NCBI RefSeq assembly: GCF_041295575.1
Contig: NZ_CP160452.1
Span: forward strand, 2,790,001-2,854,000
Reading direction: 5' to 3'
Source of the DNA: Sporosarcina pasteurii
GTDB taxonomy: Bacteria; Bacillota; Bacilli; Bacillales_A; Planococcaceae
Length of the DNA stretch: 64,000 bases
In this document: positions 25,467 through 39,083 of the stretch, in pieces
How the letters are laid out: each line of letters opens with the position of its first letter
How positions within the stretch are numbered: the stretch's first letter is position 1
Notes under the pieces: model-generated
Database searches by the model: none
Seen by the model: the letters and a program-made list of their open reading frames with translations, nothing else
Told to the model about the DNA's origin: nothing
Made by a program: the position numbers and the translations under genes

Positions 25467-25510
25467 CAAAAGTATCAGGCGCTCGAATTGATCGAGTACT
25501 TGATACTTTT
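25467..25510 (+). terminator. Terminator after propeller gene
   Basis: AAAAGTATCA...CTCGA / TCGAG...TTGATACTTTT stem with small internal bulge and a terminal T run. Confidence 0.8.
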
Positions 25511-25529
25511 CACCATGTTTAAAAGCGGG

Positions 25530-25593
25530 ACAGTCACCCAAACATTCATGAAATTCATGTTTATTCAAATTAACACGACTGTTTTAGTGACTG
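25530..25593. repeat. Intergenic hairpin repeat, copy 2, interrupted by IS3 element
   Basis: Matches copy 1 at 23299, lacks one 9-mer, and ends AGTGACTG at the IS left end. The continuation, TCACC, is found after the IS right end (26941), so the insertion split the terminal stem. Confidence 0.75.
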
Positions 25594-25676
25594 TGGTCGC
25601 CCCCCTTATAATGGACACAAAGTGGGTATAGTATTGTACCAACAATATTTCTAAATTATAAAAAGGGGTTGATCTT

Positions 25677-26006
25677 ATGGTTTACCGACCACGTAGAAAA
25701 CGAAGCATTTATACATCACCTGAGGATAAAATAAAAGCAGTTGAGCGTATTTTAAGGGAGCATATACCTACAAAACAGATGGCGGAAGAGATAAACGTAA
25801 GTCAAACTAGCATTCAACAATGGGTCAAGCAATATAAAAATCATGGACCACAATCATTTCTAAAAACTGATAAGAACACTAATACAACCACTACTGTAGA
25901 GGTAGGAGAATTAGAGCGTTTAAAGGCGATTGAAGTTGCTTACGAGGAGCAGCGGATTCAGGTGGAAATTCTAAAAAAGTTCCAAACCTTTCTCAAACAG
26001 AAGTAA
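25677..26006 (+). CDS. IS3-family transposase OrfA (helix-turn-helix)
   Basis: 109 residues: helix-turn-helix (VERILREHIPTKQMAEEINV, then SQTSIQQWVKQY) that binds the IS ends, followed by a leucine-zipper-like coiled coil. Start ATG 25677 has AAAGGGG upstream. Near its end CTA-AAA-AAG (slippery A6G at 25973-25979) allows -1 frameshifting into OrfB to make the OrfAB transposase. Confidence 0.9.
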   Translation: MVYRPRRKRSIYTSPEDKIKAVERILREHIPTKQMAEEINVSQTSIQQWVKQYKNHGPQSFLKTDKNTNTTTTVEVGELERLKAIEVAYEEQRIQVEILKKFQTFLKQK

Positions 26007-26035
26007 AGTCTGTTTATTATGAAGCTATCACACGT

Positions 26036-26887
26036 TTGAGAAAGGAGTACACAGTTCGGCAGCTAGCTAAAGCATTCGGTGTATCTCCTAGTGGTTATTA
26101 TGCATATTTAAAACGTCCTAAAAGAGTGCTCACTGAACGTGATTGGAAAGACAAAAAGATGATTCAAAAACTTTACAATGAGACAGGTGGCACCTATGGT
26201 GCAAAGCGAATTGCAGGTACTTTGAAAGAGCAGGAGAAATATGTGATTAATCATAAACGGGTTGCCCGTTTGATGGACGAAATGTGCATTAAAGCTAAAG
26301 TGAGAAAGAAAAAGACAACTCAGGAAAAGAAACAGGTCGCCGCTGGTTACATTTATCCGAATTTGTTAAAACGTGATTTTAATGCGTTTTTCCCAAACCA
26401 TAAATGGGCAATGGATGTAACAGAAATCACTTTTGACGATACAAAAATTTATGTATCGACTCTAATAGACCTCTTTAATCGGGAGCCGATTGGTTTTCAA
26501 GTTGGCTATCATTCTGACATAACAATGATGGAGGCCACAATCCGTCAAGCAATGGAAGAACGTCAATTAAAGGATTTAAGCCAAGTAACGATTCATACGG
26601 ATCAAGGGAACGTCTATCGTTCTTATCGCTATCGCCAGCTGTCAAGGGAGTTGAAATTTACACCAAGCATGTCACGCAAAGGGAACTGTTATGATAACGC
26701 CTTGGTTGAATGCTTTTTTTCTCACTTGAAAGTTGAATTCCCGCTTTTATTTCCGGTTTCTACAATCAAGCAACTGTTAGAGGATTTACCGAAATACGCT
26801 TTATTTTTCGCGAAAAAACGTAGTCAGAAAAGACTTGGGTATTTATCGCCATCGTCTTTCCTAACTACGTATTGTAAGGGTGCTTAG
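26036..26887 (+). CDS. IS3-family transposase OrfB (DDE integrase)
   Basis: 283 residues counted from TTG 26036, but the frame is open back to the A6G slippage site at 25973, so the natural product is the OrfAB fusion. HTH_21 region (GGTYGAKRIAG), then the rve/DDE core with WAMDVTEITF (first Asp), IHTDQGNVYRS (second Asp) and CYDNALVECFFSHLKVE (Glu). All catalytic residues are present and no internal stop is seen, so the element is probably active. Confidence 0.9.
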   Translation: MRKEYTVRQLAKAFGVSPSGYYAYLKRPKRVLTERDWKDKKMIQKLYNETGGTYGAKRIAGTLKEQEKYVINHKRVARLMDEMCIKAKVRKKKTTQEKKQVAAGYIYPNLLKRDFNAFFPNHKWAMDVTEITFDDTKIYVSTLIDLFNREPIGFQVGYHSDITMMEATIRQAMEERQLKDLSQVTIHTDQGNVYRSYRYRQLSRELKFTPSMSRKGNCYDNALVECFFSHLKVEFPLLFPVSTIKQLLEDLPKYALFFAKKRSQKRLGYLSPSSFLTTYCKGA

Positions 26888-26958
26888 TGGCACAATTTAA
26901 GTTATTATTCTGTGTCCATTTTCATGGGGCTTGACCACTGTCACCATATGCCCATCTT

Positions 26959-28320
26959 TTAAATCTCTAACCAAGCCACACACTCGACATGACTGCTTTG
27001 AGCAAACATTTCAACTGGTTGCACTTCCTGCGTTCGGTATCCGCCTTCTTCCAGAATTCGTAAATCCCTTGCGAGTGTCGCTGGATTACAGGATACGTAC
27101 ACGATTCGTCTTGGTTTATATTCCAATATTGTTTCTAATAGTTTTTCATCGCAACCTTTACGTGGTGGATCGACCATGAGCACGTCAAAGCGCTTTCCTT
27201 CTTCGTACCATTTGGGGATGACCACTTCTGCGGGACCTGCTTCAAAATAGGCATTGTCAATTGCGTTCAATTCTGCATTTCGTTTTGCATCTTCAATCGC
27301 TTGCGGAACAATTTCAACACCGTATACTTCTTTTGCTTGTTTAGCTAAAAACAATGAAATTGTGCCGATCCCACAGTACGCATCAATCACGGTTTCATTA
27401 CCTGTAAGCTGAGCGTATTCTAATGCTTGTCCGTATAAAACCTCCGTTTGTTCAGGATTTATTTGATAAAAAGAACGTGCGGAAATCTCAAATTGGATAT
27501 CTCCAATTGTATCGACGATGAAGGGTTTTCCGTGTAATAAAATGGTTTCCTCGCCGAATATGACATTCGTTTTTTGTGTGTTGACGTTTTGCATAATTGA
27601 CGTAACTTCTGGAACAACACTTTTAATGACGTCAATGACTGCTTCTTTTTGTGGAAACTTTTTTGTGCGCGTAACGAGGACAACCATTAATTCGCCAGTT
27701 GCACGCGCTTTTCGAATGACGAGATGACGTAGCATTCCCCGATGATTGATTTCGTCATATGCCCGAATGCCCAATTCGTGTAATTTATGTTTGAGTGTAG
27801 ACATCAGTTCATCGGCTTCTTCGCTTTGAATAATACAAACATCTGTATCGACAATATCATGCGTTCGCGTTTTGTAAAATCCTGCAATCGTTTCTCCATT
27901 TTTTTCGCTAAATGGAATTTGGGATTTATTGCGGTAACGCCATGGATTTTCCATTCCCTTAACTGGATGAACCGGAACATGCGGCAGTTTTCCAATTCGG
28001 TCCATCACATCGCGAACGGTTTTCCGTTTTTGAACAAGTTGTGCTTCATAAGATAAATGTTGAAGCTGACAGCCTCCACAATCCCAAAACACATGACACG
28101 GTGGCTCTACTCGGTCAGGAGATGCTTTTTTCACTGCAATTAATTTTGCTAAACCGTATTTCTTCATCGGTTTCGTCACTTGTACTTCTACTTCTTCTCC
28201 CGGCAATGCATTCGGAATGAAAAGCGGATATCCATCAACTTTCGCAACACCTGAACCATCATGTGTTAAATCTTCCACATAGACCGTTAGGCGGTCATTT
28301 TTATTTACAATATATGCCAT
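26959..28320 (-). CDS. rlmCD: 23S rRNA (uracil-C5)-methyltransferase RlmCD
   Basis: 453 residues, cytoplasmic, methylates uracils of 23S rRNA (positions 747 and 1939 in the B. subtilis enzyme). N-terminal TRAM domain (residues ~5-60), 4Fe-4S cysteines in [19 protein letters not shown] site [14 protein letters not shown], the DPPRKGC motif, and the catalytic cysteine in [12 protein letters not shown]. Length normal. The IS3 element ends 21 bp from its stop codon without damaging it. Confidence 0.92.
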   Translation of the reverse strand: MAYIVNKNDRLTVYVEDLTHDGSGVAKVDGYPLFIPNALPGEEVEVQVTKPMKKYGLAKLIAVKKASPDRVEPPCHVFWDCGGCQLQHLSYEAQLVQKRKTVRDVMDRIGKLPHVPVHPVKGMENPWRYRNKSQIPFSEKNGETIAGFYKTRTHDIVDTDVCIIQSEEADELMSTLKHKLHELGIRAYDEINHRGMLRHLVIRKARATGELMVVLVTRTKKFPQKEAVIDVIKSVVPEVTSIMQNVNTQKTNVIFGEETILLHGKPFIVDTIGDIQFEISARSFYQINPEQTEVLYGQALEYAQLTGNETVIDAYCGIGTISLFLAKQAKEVYGVEIVPQAIEDAKRNAELNAIDNAYFEAGPAEVVIPKWYEEGKRFDVLMVDPPRKGCDEKLLETILEYKPRRIVYVSCNPATLARDLRILEEGGYRTQEVQPVEMFAQSSHVECVAWLEI

Positions 28321-28633
28321 TATTTTTCCTCCAAAATTCTTCTGCCTTTAGTTTACCACGGTACGTATGAAAATACAGACGACATCCGAAGTATTAAGCT
28401 CTTTTTTAATTTGTTAGCACTTGACACTAAAAACGATTTCATAACCTACGTTTAATTTCCTTAATTCAACACAATATAATAGCAGAAAATAGGTTTACCT
28501 ATGTTGAATAAAGGTTATAAAACGATTAGTTAATTCTTCTTTCAAAACCAACAATAATCTTTCTTATAAAACACTTGAGAATAGAGTGAATATTTGGTAT
28601 TGTTAAATGTACACATAAAAAGAGGTGACAAAT

Positions 28634-29062
28634 ATGAAAAGAAAACGAAAGGTACTCGCCTACATTACGCGGGGGGAAGAACCGAATTGGGAACTTTTAG
28701 TATTTGAACATAAACATCATGACGCAGGCATGCAAGTTCCTGGTGGAACAATTGAAAACGACGAGCTTGTCATTGATGCGCTTTACCGAGAAATTGAAGA
28801 GGAAACAGGAATCCCTAGGGAACACCTCGAATTGAAAGGCAAAGTAAATAAAACCAATTATTTTCCAAAAAACAAAGAAGCCATTTATGAAAGAAATATA
28901 TTCCATTTAGCTTATACTGGAAAAAATTTAGACGCATGGGAGCACCGCGTAAAAGGAGAGGGAAAGGATAAGGATATGATTTTTTGCCTTCGCTTCATTC
29001 CGATTAAGCAGCTACCGGATCTTGCGGCCAACCAAGACCAAGCAATTCCACTTTTAATTTAA
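28634..29062 (+). CDS. NUDIX hydrolase
   Basis: 142 residues. A perfect Nudix box lies at residues ~36-58: G-T-I-E-N-D-E ... YREIEEETGI (GX5EX7REUXEEXGU), binding Mg2+ and cutting nucleoside-diphosphate-X substrates. Start ATG 28634 has AGAGGTGA 5 nt upstream; an in-frame GTG 9 nt earlier overlaps that site. Single gene with its own strong terminator. Substrate unknown. The 310 bp between rlmCD and this gene holds no other gene. Confidence 0.85.
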   Translation: MKRKRKVLAYITRGEEPNWELLVFEHKHHDAGMQVPGGTIENDELVIDALYREIEEETGIPREHLELKGKVNKTNYFPKNKEAIYERNIFHLAYTGKNLDAWEHRVKGEGKDKDMIFCLRFIPIKQLPDLAANQDQAIPLLI

Positions 29063-29063
29063 C

Positions 29064-29113
29064 AAAGCTATATCCATGTGATTCCTTTATGAATCACATG
29101 GATATAGCTTTTG
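29064..29113. terminator. Strong bidirectional terminator
   Basis: 21-bp perfect arms 29064-29084 and 29091-29111 between convergent Nudix and dgkB genes. Confidence 0.92.
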
Positions 29114-29125
29114 TTTTGCGTATAC

Positions 29126-30061
29126 TTATACAGTTTTATCTGATTCAATATCAATTAAATCTTCAGGACGTAAAGAATCAATCGGTGCAAACATTTCAAT
29201 ATGACGATGTAAATTTCGGAATGTCGCTGGCAGTACACCACCGTATTCACCGTCTAGGTTCAGTAGAACTTTTGCTGGTGAAGTTACCGTAATTTTTTCA
29301 GCTTTAGCGGAAATGACCAGTGGGTCATCTAAATGTTCTCCGCGTAATGCTAGAGAAGCAACGCGAATAAATTCAGCGATATTACATTTCTTTAATATGA
29401 GTAAGGTAAATTTACCGTCATTGATACTTGAATCAGGCGCTAATTTTTCAAAACCGCCTACTGAATTCGTTAATCCAACGAGAAACAACATTGCCTCATC
29501 ATCAAATACTTCGCCGTCGTATTCAATCTTGACATGTGATGAATTAATTGACGGCAACATTTCAATCCCTTTTAGATAATAAGCTAATTGACCAAGCATT
29601 GTTTTCAACTTGCTTGGGACATCATACGTCAATTCTGTAACGCGTCCACCACCAGCAATATTAATAAAATATCGCTCATTCATCATCCCAACATCGACTG
29701 GAATCGTATCGCCATTTACAATGATATTGACCGCCTCGTCAATATCGCGAGGAATTTTTAATGCTCTTGCAAAATCATTTGTCGTTCCCATTGGAATGAG
29801 CCCGATACGCGGCCTTTTTTCAAAGGGACTTACACCAGCAATGACTTCGTTGAGTGTGCCATCTCCCCCTACTGCAATAATGAGGTCAAATTCACGTTCT
29901 ACAGCTAGCTTCGCCGCCACAGTGGCGTCACCTTCCGCTGTTGTCGCATGGCAAGATGTTTCATAGCCAGCTATTTCAAGCTTTTCTAACACTTCGCCGA
30001 TATGCTTCCGAAAAATTTCTCGTCCAGCTGTCGGATTATAAATGATTCGTGCACGTTTCAT
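29126..30061 (-). CDS. dgkB: Diacylglycerol kinase
   Basis: 311 residues, soluble Mg2+-dependent kinase that returns diacylglycerol (from lipoteichoic acid synthesis) to phosphatidic acid. Catalytic GGDGTLNEV near residue 67, IPMGTTNDFARAL near 92, and the C-terminal beta-sandwich with LNLDGE. Follows gatB on the same strand but is separated by a terminator, so it is transcribed from its own promoter in the ~320-bp gap 30062-30380, in which no other gene is seen. Confidence 0.93.
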   Translation of the reverse strand: MKRARIIYNPTAGREIFRKHIGEVLEKLEIAGYETSCHATTAEGDATVAAKLAVEREFDLIIAVGGDGTLNEVIAGVSPFEKRPRIGLIPMGTTNDFARALKIPRDIDEAVNIIVNGDTIPVDVGMMNERYFINIAGGGRVTELTYDVPSKLKTMLGQLAYYLKGIEMLPSINSSHVKIEYDGEVFDDEAMLFLVGLTNSVGGFEKLAPDSSINDGKFTLLILKKCNIAEFIRVASLALRGEHLDDPLVISAKAEKITVTSPAKVLLNLDGEYGGVLPATFRNLHRHIEMFAPIDSLRPEDLIDIESDKTV

Positions 30062-30331
30062 TTGTCTAATCCCTTCCTATTTCATCTTTTTAATTTCATC
30101 TTTACTATTTCGATTTTAACTGAGCATAACTCAATAAACAGAGACGCATATATTTAATGTTGAAATTAAATCTTACTATTCAAGTTCACTTCATACTTCT
30201 TTCATTGTACGTTTTCCATTTGTTTCAAGCAACTTGTTCGTTCTTACTAAAGAACCATCTGCCTATATTGTACACAATTTCTCCATTTATTTTAGCATAT
30301 GTATTCTTCTCAAACATTACGATAGGAAAAA

Positions 30332-30372
30332 AAACGTCCTATGTTAGCATTCTCTACTAACATAGGACGTTT
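30332..30372 (-). terminator. Terminator after gatB
   Basis: AAACGTCCTATGTTAG / CTAACATAGGACGTTT with a 9-nt loop; ends the pcrB-...-gatB run. Confidence 0.9.
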
Positions 30373-30380
30373 GAACTCAT

Positions 30381-31811
30381 TTATTGTTTCTCAATTTCTT
30401 CTGCAAGTATTTTATTCACAAGTTGTGGGTTTGCTTGCCCTTTAGACGCCTTCATGACTTGTCCTACTAAGAAACCAAGTGCACGGCCTTTTCCTTCTTT
30501 GAAGTCCACGATTGACTGTGGATTTGCTTCAAGTACTTCTGTGACCATTTTGCGAAGTGCGCCTTCGTCGGAAATTTGTACAAGCCCTTTCGCTTTAACG
30601 ATTTCCTCTGCGTCCCCGCCTTTTTCAACGAGCTCTTTAAATACTTTTTTCGCGATTTTAGATGAAATTGTCCCATCTTGGATTAGTTTAATCATGCCTG
30701 TTAATCCTTCTGGCGTTAGCGCTAATTCGCTAAGTTCTTTTTGTTCAGCATTCATATACGCAGAAACGTCACCCATGAGCCAGTTAGAGGCAAGTTTTGG
30801 ATCTGCGCCCGCAGCAACTGTCGCCTCAAAGAAGTCAGACATTGCTTTCGTTAACGTTAGAACCATTGCGTCATATTCAGGTAAATCAAGCTCATTAATA
30901 TAACGCGCTTTACGTGCATCTGGCAACTCAGGAATTTCCGCACGAATACGGTTTTTCCAATCTTCATCAATATAAACTTCCGGTAAGTCAGGGTCATTGA
31001 TGAATCGGTAATCGTCTACTCCGCTTTTCACACGCATGAGAACTGTTTTCCCTGTTGCTTCATCATAACGACGTGTTTCTTGTAGTATCTCGCCGCCAGA
31101 TAGTAACACTTCTGCTTGACGTGCAACTTCGTGAATGAGTCCTCTACGAACAAAGTTGAAAGAGTTTAAGTTTTTCAGTTCTGTCTTTGTTCCAAACGCT
31201 TCTTGACCATATGGGCGTAGAGAAACGTTCGCATCACAGCGTAGTGATCCTTCTTCCATACGGACATCAGATACGCCAGTATATTCGATAATTGCTTTTA
31301 GTTTTTCTAAGAAAGCATACGCTTCTTCTGGTGAACGAATATCTGGTTCTGATACGATTTCAATGAGTGGTGTTCCTTGACGGTTTAAGTCGACAAGTGA
31401 ATACCCTTCATCTGTATGCGTCAGTTTTCCAGCGTCTTCTTCTAGGTGAATACGCGTAATCCCGATTTTTTTCTTCTTGCCATCTACTTCTATTTCTACC
31501 CAACCGTGCTCACCTATTGGACGGTCTTCTTGTGAAATTTGGTAAGCTTTCGGATTGTCCGGATAGTAATAATGTTTACGGTCAAAATGCATCACATCAG
31601 CAATTTCACAATTAAGCGCCATCGCAGCTTTCATGCCAAAATCTACTACAGATTTATTTAATACTGGCAGTACACCTGGATATGCAAGGTCTGTTGCGTG
31701 AATGTTCGCATTTGGTTCTGCACCGAAATGGGATGGTGCAGATGAAAAGATTTTTGTGTTCGTTTTTAATTCGACGTGGACTTCAAGTCCGATGACTGTT
31801 TCGAAATTCAT
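30381..31811 (-). CDS. gatB: Asp-tRNA(Asn)/Glu-tRNA(Gln) amidotransferase subunit B
   Basis: 476 residues, the kinase/tRNA-binding subunit that activates Glu-tRNA(Gln) or Asp-tRNA(Asn). Opening [19 protein letters not shown], cradle motif [16 protein letters not shown] sequence ([17 protein letters not shown]), and C-terminal YqeY-like domain. Follows gatA with 2 bp between them. Third gene of gatCAB. Confidence 0.96.
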   Translation of the reverse strand: MNFETVIGLEVHVELKTNTKIFSSAPSHFGAEPNANIHATDLAYPGVLPVLNKSVVDFGMKAAMALNCEIADVMHFDRKHYYYPDNPKAYQISQEDRPIGEHGWVEIEVDGKKKKIGITRIHLEEDAGKLTHTDEGYSLVDLNRQGTPLIEIVSEPDIRSPEEAYAFLEKLKAIIEYTGVSDVRMEEGSLRCDANVSLRPYGQEAFGTKTELKNLNSFNFVRRGLIHEVARQAEVLLSGGEILQETRRYDEATGKTVLMRVKSGVDDYRFINDPDLPEVYIDEDWKNRIRAEIPELPDARKARYINELDLPEYDAMVLTLTKAMSDFFEATVAAGADPKLASNWLMGDVSAYMNAEQKELSELALTPEGLTGMIKLIQDGTISSKIAKKVFKELVEKGGDAEEIVKAKGLVQISDEGALRKMVTEVLEANPQSIVDFKEGKGRALGFLVGQVMKASKGQANPQLVNKILAEEIEKQ

Positions 31812-31813
31812 AA

Positions 31814-33277
31814 TTATTTCTCCTCCCGTATGGCTGGAGTGCGAGTATGAAAATCAGTCGCTTGTTCATACGCATGTGCCACTTTGTAAATCAATGCTTC
31901 ATCAAAATGGTTTCCGATAATTTGCAACCCAAGTGGTAGTTCATTTGAGAATCCACACGGTACTGAAATCGCCGGTACGCCTGCAAGGTTAATTGGCGTC
32001 GTTAGAATATCGCTCATGAATTTCGTTACGATATCCACAGAGTCCTCACCAATTTTCATTGCTTTCGTAGGTGCAGCAGGGCTAATTAAGACATCATATT
32101 TTGCAAAAGCATCCGAAAAGTCTTGTGCAACGAGTGCTCTTGCGCGTTGTGCTTTTTTATAAATATCATCGTAGTGTCCCGCACCTAATGTGTACGTACC
32201 AAGTAGAATACGACGTTTTACGTCATGACCAAATGCTTCGGCACGTGATTTTCTATAAATCTCATCCAAGTTTTTAGCGTTTTCGGAACGATATCCATAA
32301 TGAACACCATCATAACGCGCTAAGCCTGAAGATGCTTCAGCAGAGGTAACGAAATAATAAGCAGGCAATGCATACGTTGAATGTGGAAGAGATACTTCTT
32401 CAACAATTGCGCCAAGTGATTCCAACACTTTTAATGCTTCAAGTGTTGCTGCTTTCGCCTCTTCACTCACACCTTCGCCTAAATATTCAGTAGGCACACC
32501 AATTTTCAAGCCTTTTATGTCACCAGTTAAAGCTTCTTTATAATTAGGTACTTCAATTGGTGAAGACGAAGAATCTTTCGCATCTAAACCTGCAATCGCT
32601 TGTAATAAAAGCGCATTATCTTCAACTGTACGTGTCATTGGACCAATTTGGTCAAACGATGAAGCTAGTGCAATGAGTCCAGAACGGGATACGCGTCCGT
32701 ATGTTGGTTTCATACCTACAATGCCACAAAATGCAGCAGGTTGACGGATAGAACCACCTGTATCTGTCCCAAGTGCAAATGGAATTTCTCCTGCCGCTAC
32801 TGCTGCTGCAGAACCGCCTGAAGAACCTCCTGGGACATGGTCAAGATTCCAAGGATTGCGTGTTATTTTAAATGCCGACGTTTCTGTTGTCGAACCCATC
32901 GCAAACTCATCTAAGTTTAATTTACCAACTGAAACCATTCCTGCTTTGTTCAATCTTTCAACTACTGTCGCATCATAAACAGGCACGAAATCTTCTAGCA
33001 TACGACTTGCAGCTGTTGTCGTGATTCCTTTTGTTACAATGTTATCTTTCACCCCAAGTGGTAGCCCAAAAAGAGGTCCGCGGTTCTCAACAGGTTCGTT
33101 GTCTAATTGTGCTGCTTGTTCGAGCGCTTGCTCTTTATTTAACGAAATGAATGCTTGCACATCTTCGTCTGTTTTCTCAACACGTTCATATGTTGCTTCA
33201 GTTAATTCTTTAACCGAAACTTCTTTATTATGTAGCAGATCCTGAAGTTCCGCTGTTGTTTTATTTAATAATGTCAT
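31814..33277 (-). CDS. gatA: Glu-tRNA(Gln) amidotransferase subunit A
   Basis: 487 residues, amidase-signature glutaminase that delivers ammonia to GatB. Ser-cisSer-Lys triad visible: LGVKDNI (Lys, ~residue 77) and [11 protein letters not shown] (both serines, ~residues 150-160). In contrast to PurQ in this window, its glutaminase residues are intact. Follows gatC by 22 bp with AAGGAGGAAAAAAG ribosome site. Confidence 0.96.
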   Translation of the reverse strand: MTLLNKTTAELQDLLHNKEVSVKELTEATYERVEKTDEDVQAFISLNKEQALEQAAQLDNEPVENRGPLFGLPLGVKDNIVTKGITTTAASRMLEDFVPVYDATVVERLNKAGMVSVGKLNLDEFAMGSTTETSAFKITRNPWNLDHVPGGSSGGSAAAVAAGEIPFALGTDTGGSIRQPAAFCGIVGMKPTYGRVSRSGLIALASSFDQIGPMTRTVEDNALLLQAIAGLDAKDSSSSPIEVPNYKEALTGDIKGLKIGVPTEYLGEGVSEEAKAATLEALKVLESLGAIVEEVSLPHSTYALPAYYFVTSAEASSGLARYDGVHYGYRSENAKNLDEIYRKSRAEAFGHDVKRRILLGTYTLGAGHYDDIYKKAQRARALVAQDFSDAFAKYDVLISPAAPTKAMKIGEDSVDIVTKFMSDILTTPINLAGVPAISVPCGFSNELPLGLQIIGNHFDEALIYKVAHAYEQATDFHTRTPAIREEK

Positions 33278-33299
33278 CTTTTTTCCTCCTTGTGCATCA

Positions 33300-33590
33300 T
33301 TATGAAAGGATTGTCGGTACTTTAATTTCTCCGTCTTTATGTTCCTTAACGCCCGCTAACATTTCTTCACGCGCTAACACATCTTGTACAACATCCTCAC
33401 GCATTACGTTCTTTTGTTGAAGCACATGTGTCATCGGCTCAACGTGATCTGTATTCAGTTCATTCAACTTATCAGCATAGTTAATAAATGTTGATAACTC
33501 CTCTGCGTACATATCCGCTTCTTCATCCGTTAGTTCAAGCATTGCACGATCGGCAACTGCTAACACTTCTTCTCTTGTTAATTTTGACAT
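33300..33590 (-). CDS. gatC: Glu-tRNA(Gln) amidotransferase subunit C
   Basis: 96 residues, small chaperone-like belt protein holding GatA and GatB together. [21 protein letters not shown] and the closing [10 protein letters not shown] type ending are typical. Start ATG 33590 has AAGGAGGAG. It lies 66 bp after camS and may be read through from upstream. Confidence 0.94.
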   Translation of the reverse strand: MSKLTREEVLAVADRAMLELTDEEADMYAEELSTFINYADKLNELNTDHVEPMTHVLQQKNVMREDVVQDVLAREEMLAGVKEHKDGEIKVPTILS

Positions 33591-33656
33591 GGTGACTCCT
33601 CCTTATCAATTACTCGCATCCTTAATCATAGCACTCGGGAAAAGTGATGGAAAGAA

Positions 33657-34786
33657 TTAATAGCCATAAATATGGACATATGGCTCTTCCTCGCCACTTT
33701 CCTTCACAATGAGCGCTTCAGGTCCATTAATTGATGTTACACTTACTTCAATATGCACATCCGGTAAATACTTCGGAATTTGACTCGTTAAATATTGAAC
33801 AAAACCAATAATTTCACTCGTTCCATAAAATTGAATTGGAACTTCAATTTCCAATGAACGCAATGAGCCATTTGCATAATGCCCCCGTCCAATGACATTT
33901 ACAAAACTTGGGAAGTAATCATCAATCGCCTGTTTGAAATTACGAAATGCAGTATTTACATCTCTGTGCTTCTCATCATTAGTCGATGATGGAAATATGA
34001 CATGCTTTTCATCGACTTTTTTCCATCCCGAAGGCCCTTTTCCGCCTTCCGCAACGACAGTCGCAAAATAGTGGCCAGGAGTAATTGAGTTATTGCTTTC
34101 TTGTTTAAATAAACCGACAACAATTGGAATATCTTCTAACCCTTCAATCGAACGTAGACGTTTCACAATTTCCTCGCCCATCAACATACCTTGTTCTTCA
34201 AGCACACTGTCTGAAATAGCCGTCTCTTTTCCAGCTCTTGCATAATAAATGGAGTTCATGGCCAATCCGATAGATATACCATCTAAGCGGACTTTGTTTT
34301 CTTTCGTCATGACAAGATAGTTTTGCTCTACAATATGCGCTAAATAAATGGGCGCTTTGTCTGCAATTTCATCATCTTTCATTTTAGCTGTAACCGCCGG
34401 GTTAAGTCCTTCTGGATTATCTTCAGATTTTCTACGAATCCAAGACATGGCCATTTCTTGCGTTATATATTGTCCTTCTTGAAAGAAGTGATCGTCTGGC
34501 GAAAATCGTTGTGTAGAGAGACGTAAAAGTCCCTCTTCCACTTCTCTCATATCATATTTTGTATGAATATTGTTAACTATAAGCCCCCGACTTGCACTTT
34601 TCTTGAATGGGAGAAGCGTTCGGTAATATTCACCTTTTAGCTGAACATCAGGAATAATAACTGTTTCTTCAGCCGCTTCCTCAGTATCCTGTACCACTTC
34701 ATCGTCACTTTTATCGATTCCAGGGACACAGCCGGAAATCATTAACACTGCAACGAGTCCTAGTATCGTTAATAATCTTCTCATCA

Positions 34787-34787
<1 letters not shown>
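33657..34787 (-). CDS. camS: CamS-family lipoprotein (sex pheromone precursor type)
   Basis: 376 residues, signal peptide with lipobox (LMISGC, Cys ~20), so an outer-face membrane lipoprotein. CamS is conserved after ligA in Bacillales and its signal peptide can yield a peptide pheromone in staphylococci and enterococci; whether that holds here is unknown. The start overlaps the ligA stop (TAATG), giving translational coupling; a second ATG follows at once. Confidence 0.88.
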
Positions 34788-36796
<2,009 letters not shown>

Positions 36797-36818
36797 TCAT
36801 CTGTTCCTCCTAAATCTT

Positions 36819-39053
36819 TCACACCTTTTCAATTGGAGCAAATTTTGCTAATAAACGTTTAATACCAATTGGGTCTGGAAATGCGATATCGAGCTCTATC
36901 TCTTCTCCCGATCCCGTTATACTGACAACCATTCCCGTGCCCCATTTTTTATGGTTCGCTTTATCGCCAACGCGCCAGCCCATCTTCTCGCCACCACTTG
37001 CTTGATAGGCAGGTCTTTTCACAGCCGAACGTCTAGCAGGCGCTTTTGAACGGCTTTGTATTCCGCCGCCGAATGAAACAGCATGATCGTCAGATAGGTT
37101 TTCAATAACCTCTTCAGAAATCTCCCCGATAAATCTAGATGGTTGATTATAGCTTGAACGCCCGTAAAGCATTCTATAACGCGCCGACGTTAGATAAAGC
37201 TTTTGTTCGGCACGCGTAATGCCTACATACGCAAGTCTTCTTTCTTCTTCCATTTCTTCATGGTCATCCATCGAACGAGAGTGCGGGAAAACATTTTCTT
37301 CCATACCAATAATGAACACGACTGGATATTCAAGTCCTTTAGCACCGTGCATTGTCATTAAGACAACTTTTTCAGCTTCTTTATTTTCTTCATTATCAAG
37401 CGAATCGATGTCTGCGATTAAGGCTAAGTCAGTTAAAAAGGCTACGAGTGATTTATCTTCATCTTCAGAACGCTTTTCAAATGCTTGCGTAACAGAAAGG
37501 AATTCTTCAATATTTTCTAATCTGCTTTCCGCTTCAATCGTTTTCTCCCTCTTTAACATCGCACGGTAGCCCGTTTTATCGAGCACTTCTTCGACAAGCT
37601 CAGATACCGGTAAATATTCCTGCATCTTCGTGAATCCTTCAATCATCTCACGGAACTTCGCCACTTCATTCGCAGCACGTCCTGTTAGCCCCATAAAATC
37701 GGACTCTTGTAATGCATCAAAAATCGAACGGTCATGCTCAATTGCAAATCTGGCCATTCGTTCAAAGGAAGTTGCACCAATGCCGCGTTTTGGCTCATTA
37801 ATAATTCGACTAAGCGCTAAGTCATCTTCGTTATTGGCAATTAAACGTAAATAAGCGAGTAAATCTTTAATTTCTTTTCGATCATAGAATTTCGTACCGC
37901 CAACGATTGTATAATCGATATTCGATTTAACCAGAAATTCTTCTATGACACGTGATTGAGCATTCGTTCGATATAAAACAGCAAATTGGTCGAGTGACAA
38001 GCCTTCTTCTTTTTGAAGTTCAAGAATTTTTCCAACAACAAACTGTGCCTCGGCTTTTTCGTCGCTTGCTTTATAGACGTAAATCGGGTCTCCTTCTGCG
38101 TTATCAGTTCGTAGTTGTTTATCGTAACGTGAACGGTTATTGAGAATTACGTCGTTCGCCGCTTGCAAGACGCGTTTCGTGGAACGATAGTTTTGCTCAA
38201 GTAGGATTACTTCCGCATCTTTATAATCTTTTTCAAATGACAAGATATTCCCAATGTCCGCTCCACGCCATCTATAAATCGATTGGTCGGAGTCGCCAAC
38301 AACACATAGGTTTTTAAATTTAGCAGCTAGTTGATTTACTAATTGGTACTGCGCGTTGTTTGTATCCTGATACTCGTCCACATGAATATATTGAAATTTG
38401 TTTTGATAAAAGCTAAGTACTTCTGGTACTTTGTCAAAAAGTTCAAGTGTTTTCATGATGAGATCATCGAAATCGAGTGATTGGTTTTGACGCAATTTTT
38501 TCGCATAACCTTCATATACGTCCGCAATTTTCGTTTCATATGGGTTAAATTTATTAATTTGCGCCCGGTACGTATTTTCATCAATACACTCATTTTTCGC
38601 GTCACTAATCGCGTTTAACATCGTGCGCGGCTCGTATTGCTTTGGATCTAAGTTTAGTTCTTTTAAAACATTTTTAATTGCGGTGAGCTGGTCCGCTGTA
38701 TCAAGGATGGAAAAGGATTTCGAATACCCGATTTGATCGATATTTCTGCGTAAAATTCGCACACACATCGAGTGAAATGTTGATACCCACATGCGCTCTC
38801 CCGTGCCTGGCCCAAGCAATCCGTCAATTCTTTCACGCATTTCACGCGCTGCTTTATTCGTAAAAGTAATGGCCAAAATATTGGATGGATACACATTTTT
38901 TTCAACGATTAAATAAGCAATTCTATGCGTTAATACGCGCGTCTTCCCTGAACCAGCACCCGCCATAATTAGAAGTGGTCCTTCTGTTGCTTTTACAGCA
39001 CGCGCTTGTTCAGGGTTCATCCCGTTCAATAAGTTTTCTGCTATTGATTTCAT
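36819..39053 (-). CDS. pcrA: ATP-dependent DNA helicase PcrA
   Basis: 744 residues, superfamily 1A 3'-5' helicase for repair and replication fork processing. Walker [14 protein letters not shown] (~residues 33-45), DEYQDTN (motif II), [14 protein letters not shown] (motif III), [15 protein letters not shown] (motif V) and [12 protein letters not shown] (motif VI). Tudor-like C-terminal [13 protein letters not shown]. Length typical. Confidence 0.97.
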   Translation of the reverse strand: MKSIAENLLNGMNPEQARAVKATEGPLLIMAGAGSGKTRVLTHRIAYLIVEKNVYPSNILAITFTNKAAREMRERIDGLLGPGTGERMWVSTFHSMCVRILRRNIDQIGYSKSFSILDTADQLTAIKNVLKELNLDPKQYEPRTMLNAISDAKNECIDENTYRAQINKFNPYETKIADVYEGYAKKLRQNQSLDFDDLIMKTLELFDKVPEVLSFYQNKFQYIHVDEYQDTNNAQYQLVNQLAAKFKNLCVVGDSDQSIYRWRGADIGNILSFEKDYKDAEVILLEQNYRSTKRVLQAANDVILNNRSRYDKQLRTDNAEGDPIYVYKASDEKAEAQFVVGKILELQKEEGLSLDQFAVLYRTNAQSRVIEEFLVKSNIDYTIVGGTKFYDRKEIKDLLAYLRLIANNEDDLALSRIINEPKRGIGATSFERMARFAIEHDRSIFDALQESDFMGLTGRAANEVAKFREMIEGFTKMQEYLPVSELVEEVLDKTGYRAMLKREKTIEAESRLENIEEFLSVTQAFEKRSEDEDKSLVAFLTDLALIADIDSLDNEENKEAEKVVLMTMHGAKGLEYPVVFIIGMEENVFPHSRSMDDHEEMEEERRLAYVGITRAEQKLYLTSARYRMLYGRSSYNQPSRFIGEISEEVIENLSDDHAVSFGGGIQSRSKAPARRSAVKRPAYQASGGEKMGWRVGDKANHKKWGTGMVVSITGSGEEIELDIAFPDPIGIKRLLAKFAPIEKV

Positions 39054-39083
39054 TCAAAACCGCCCTTTCGGAACATTTGTTCT

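Larger units (their letters stand above)
25594..26937 (+). mobile_element. Complete IS3-family insertion sequence (IS150-like group), 1344 bp
   Basis: Ends begin TGGTC and end GACCA. The terminal inverted repeats of ~31 bp share GTGGTC, CCCC and AATGGACACA. CTG is present on both sides (25591-25593 and 26938-26940), a 3-bp target duplication. Two overlapping-phase transposase frames with an A6G slippage site lie inside. Apparently intact. Confidence 0.88.
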
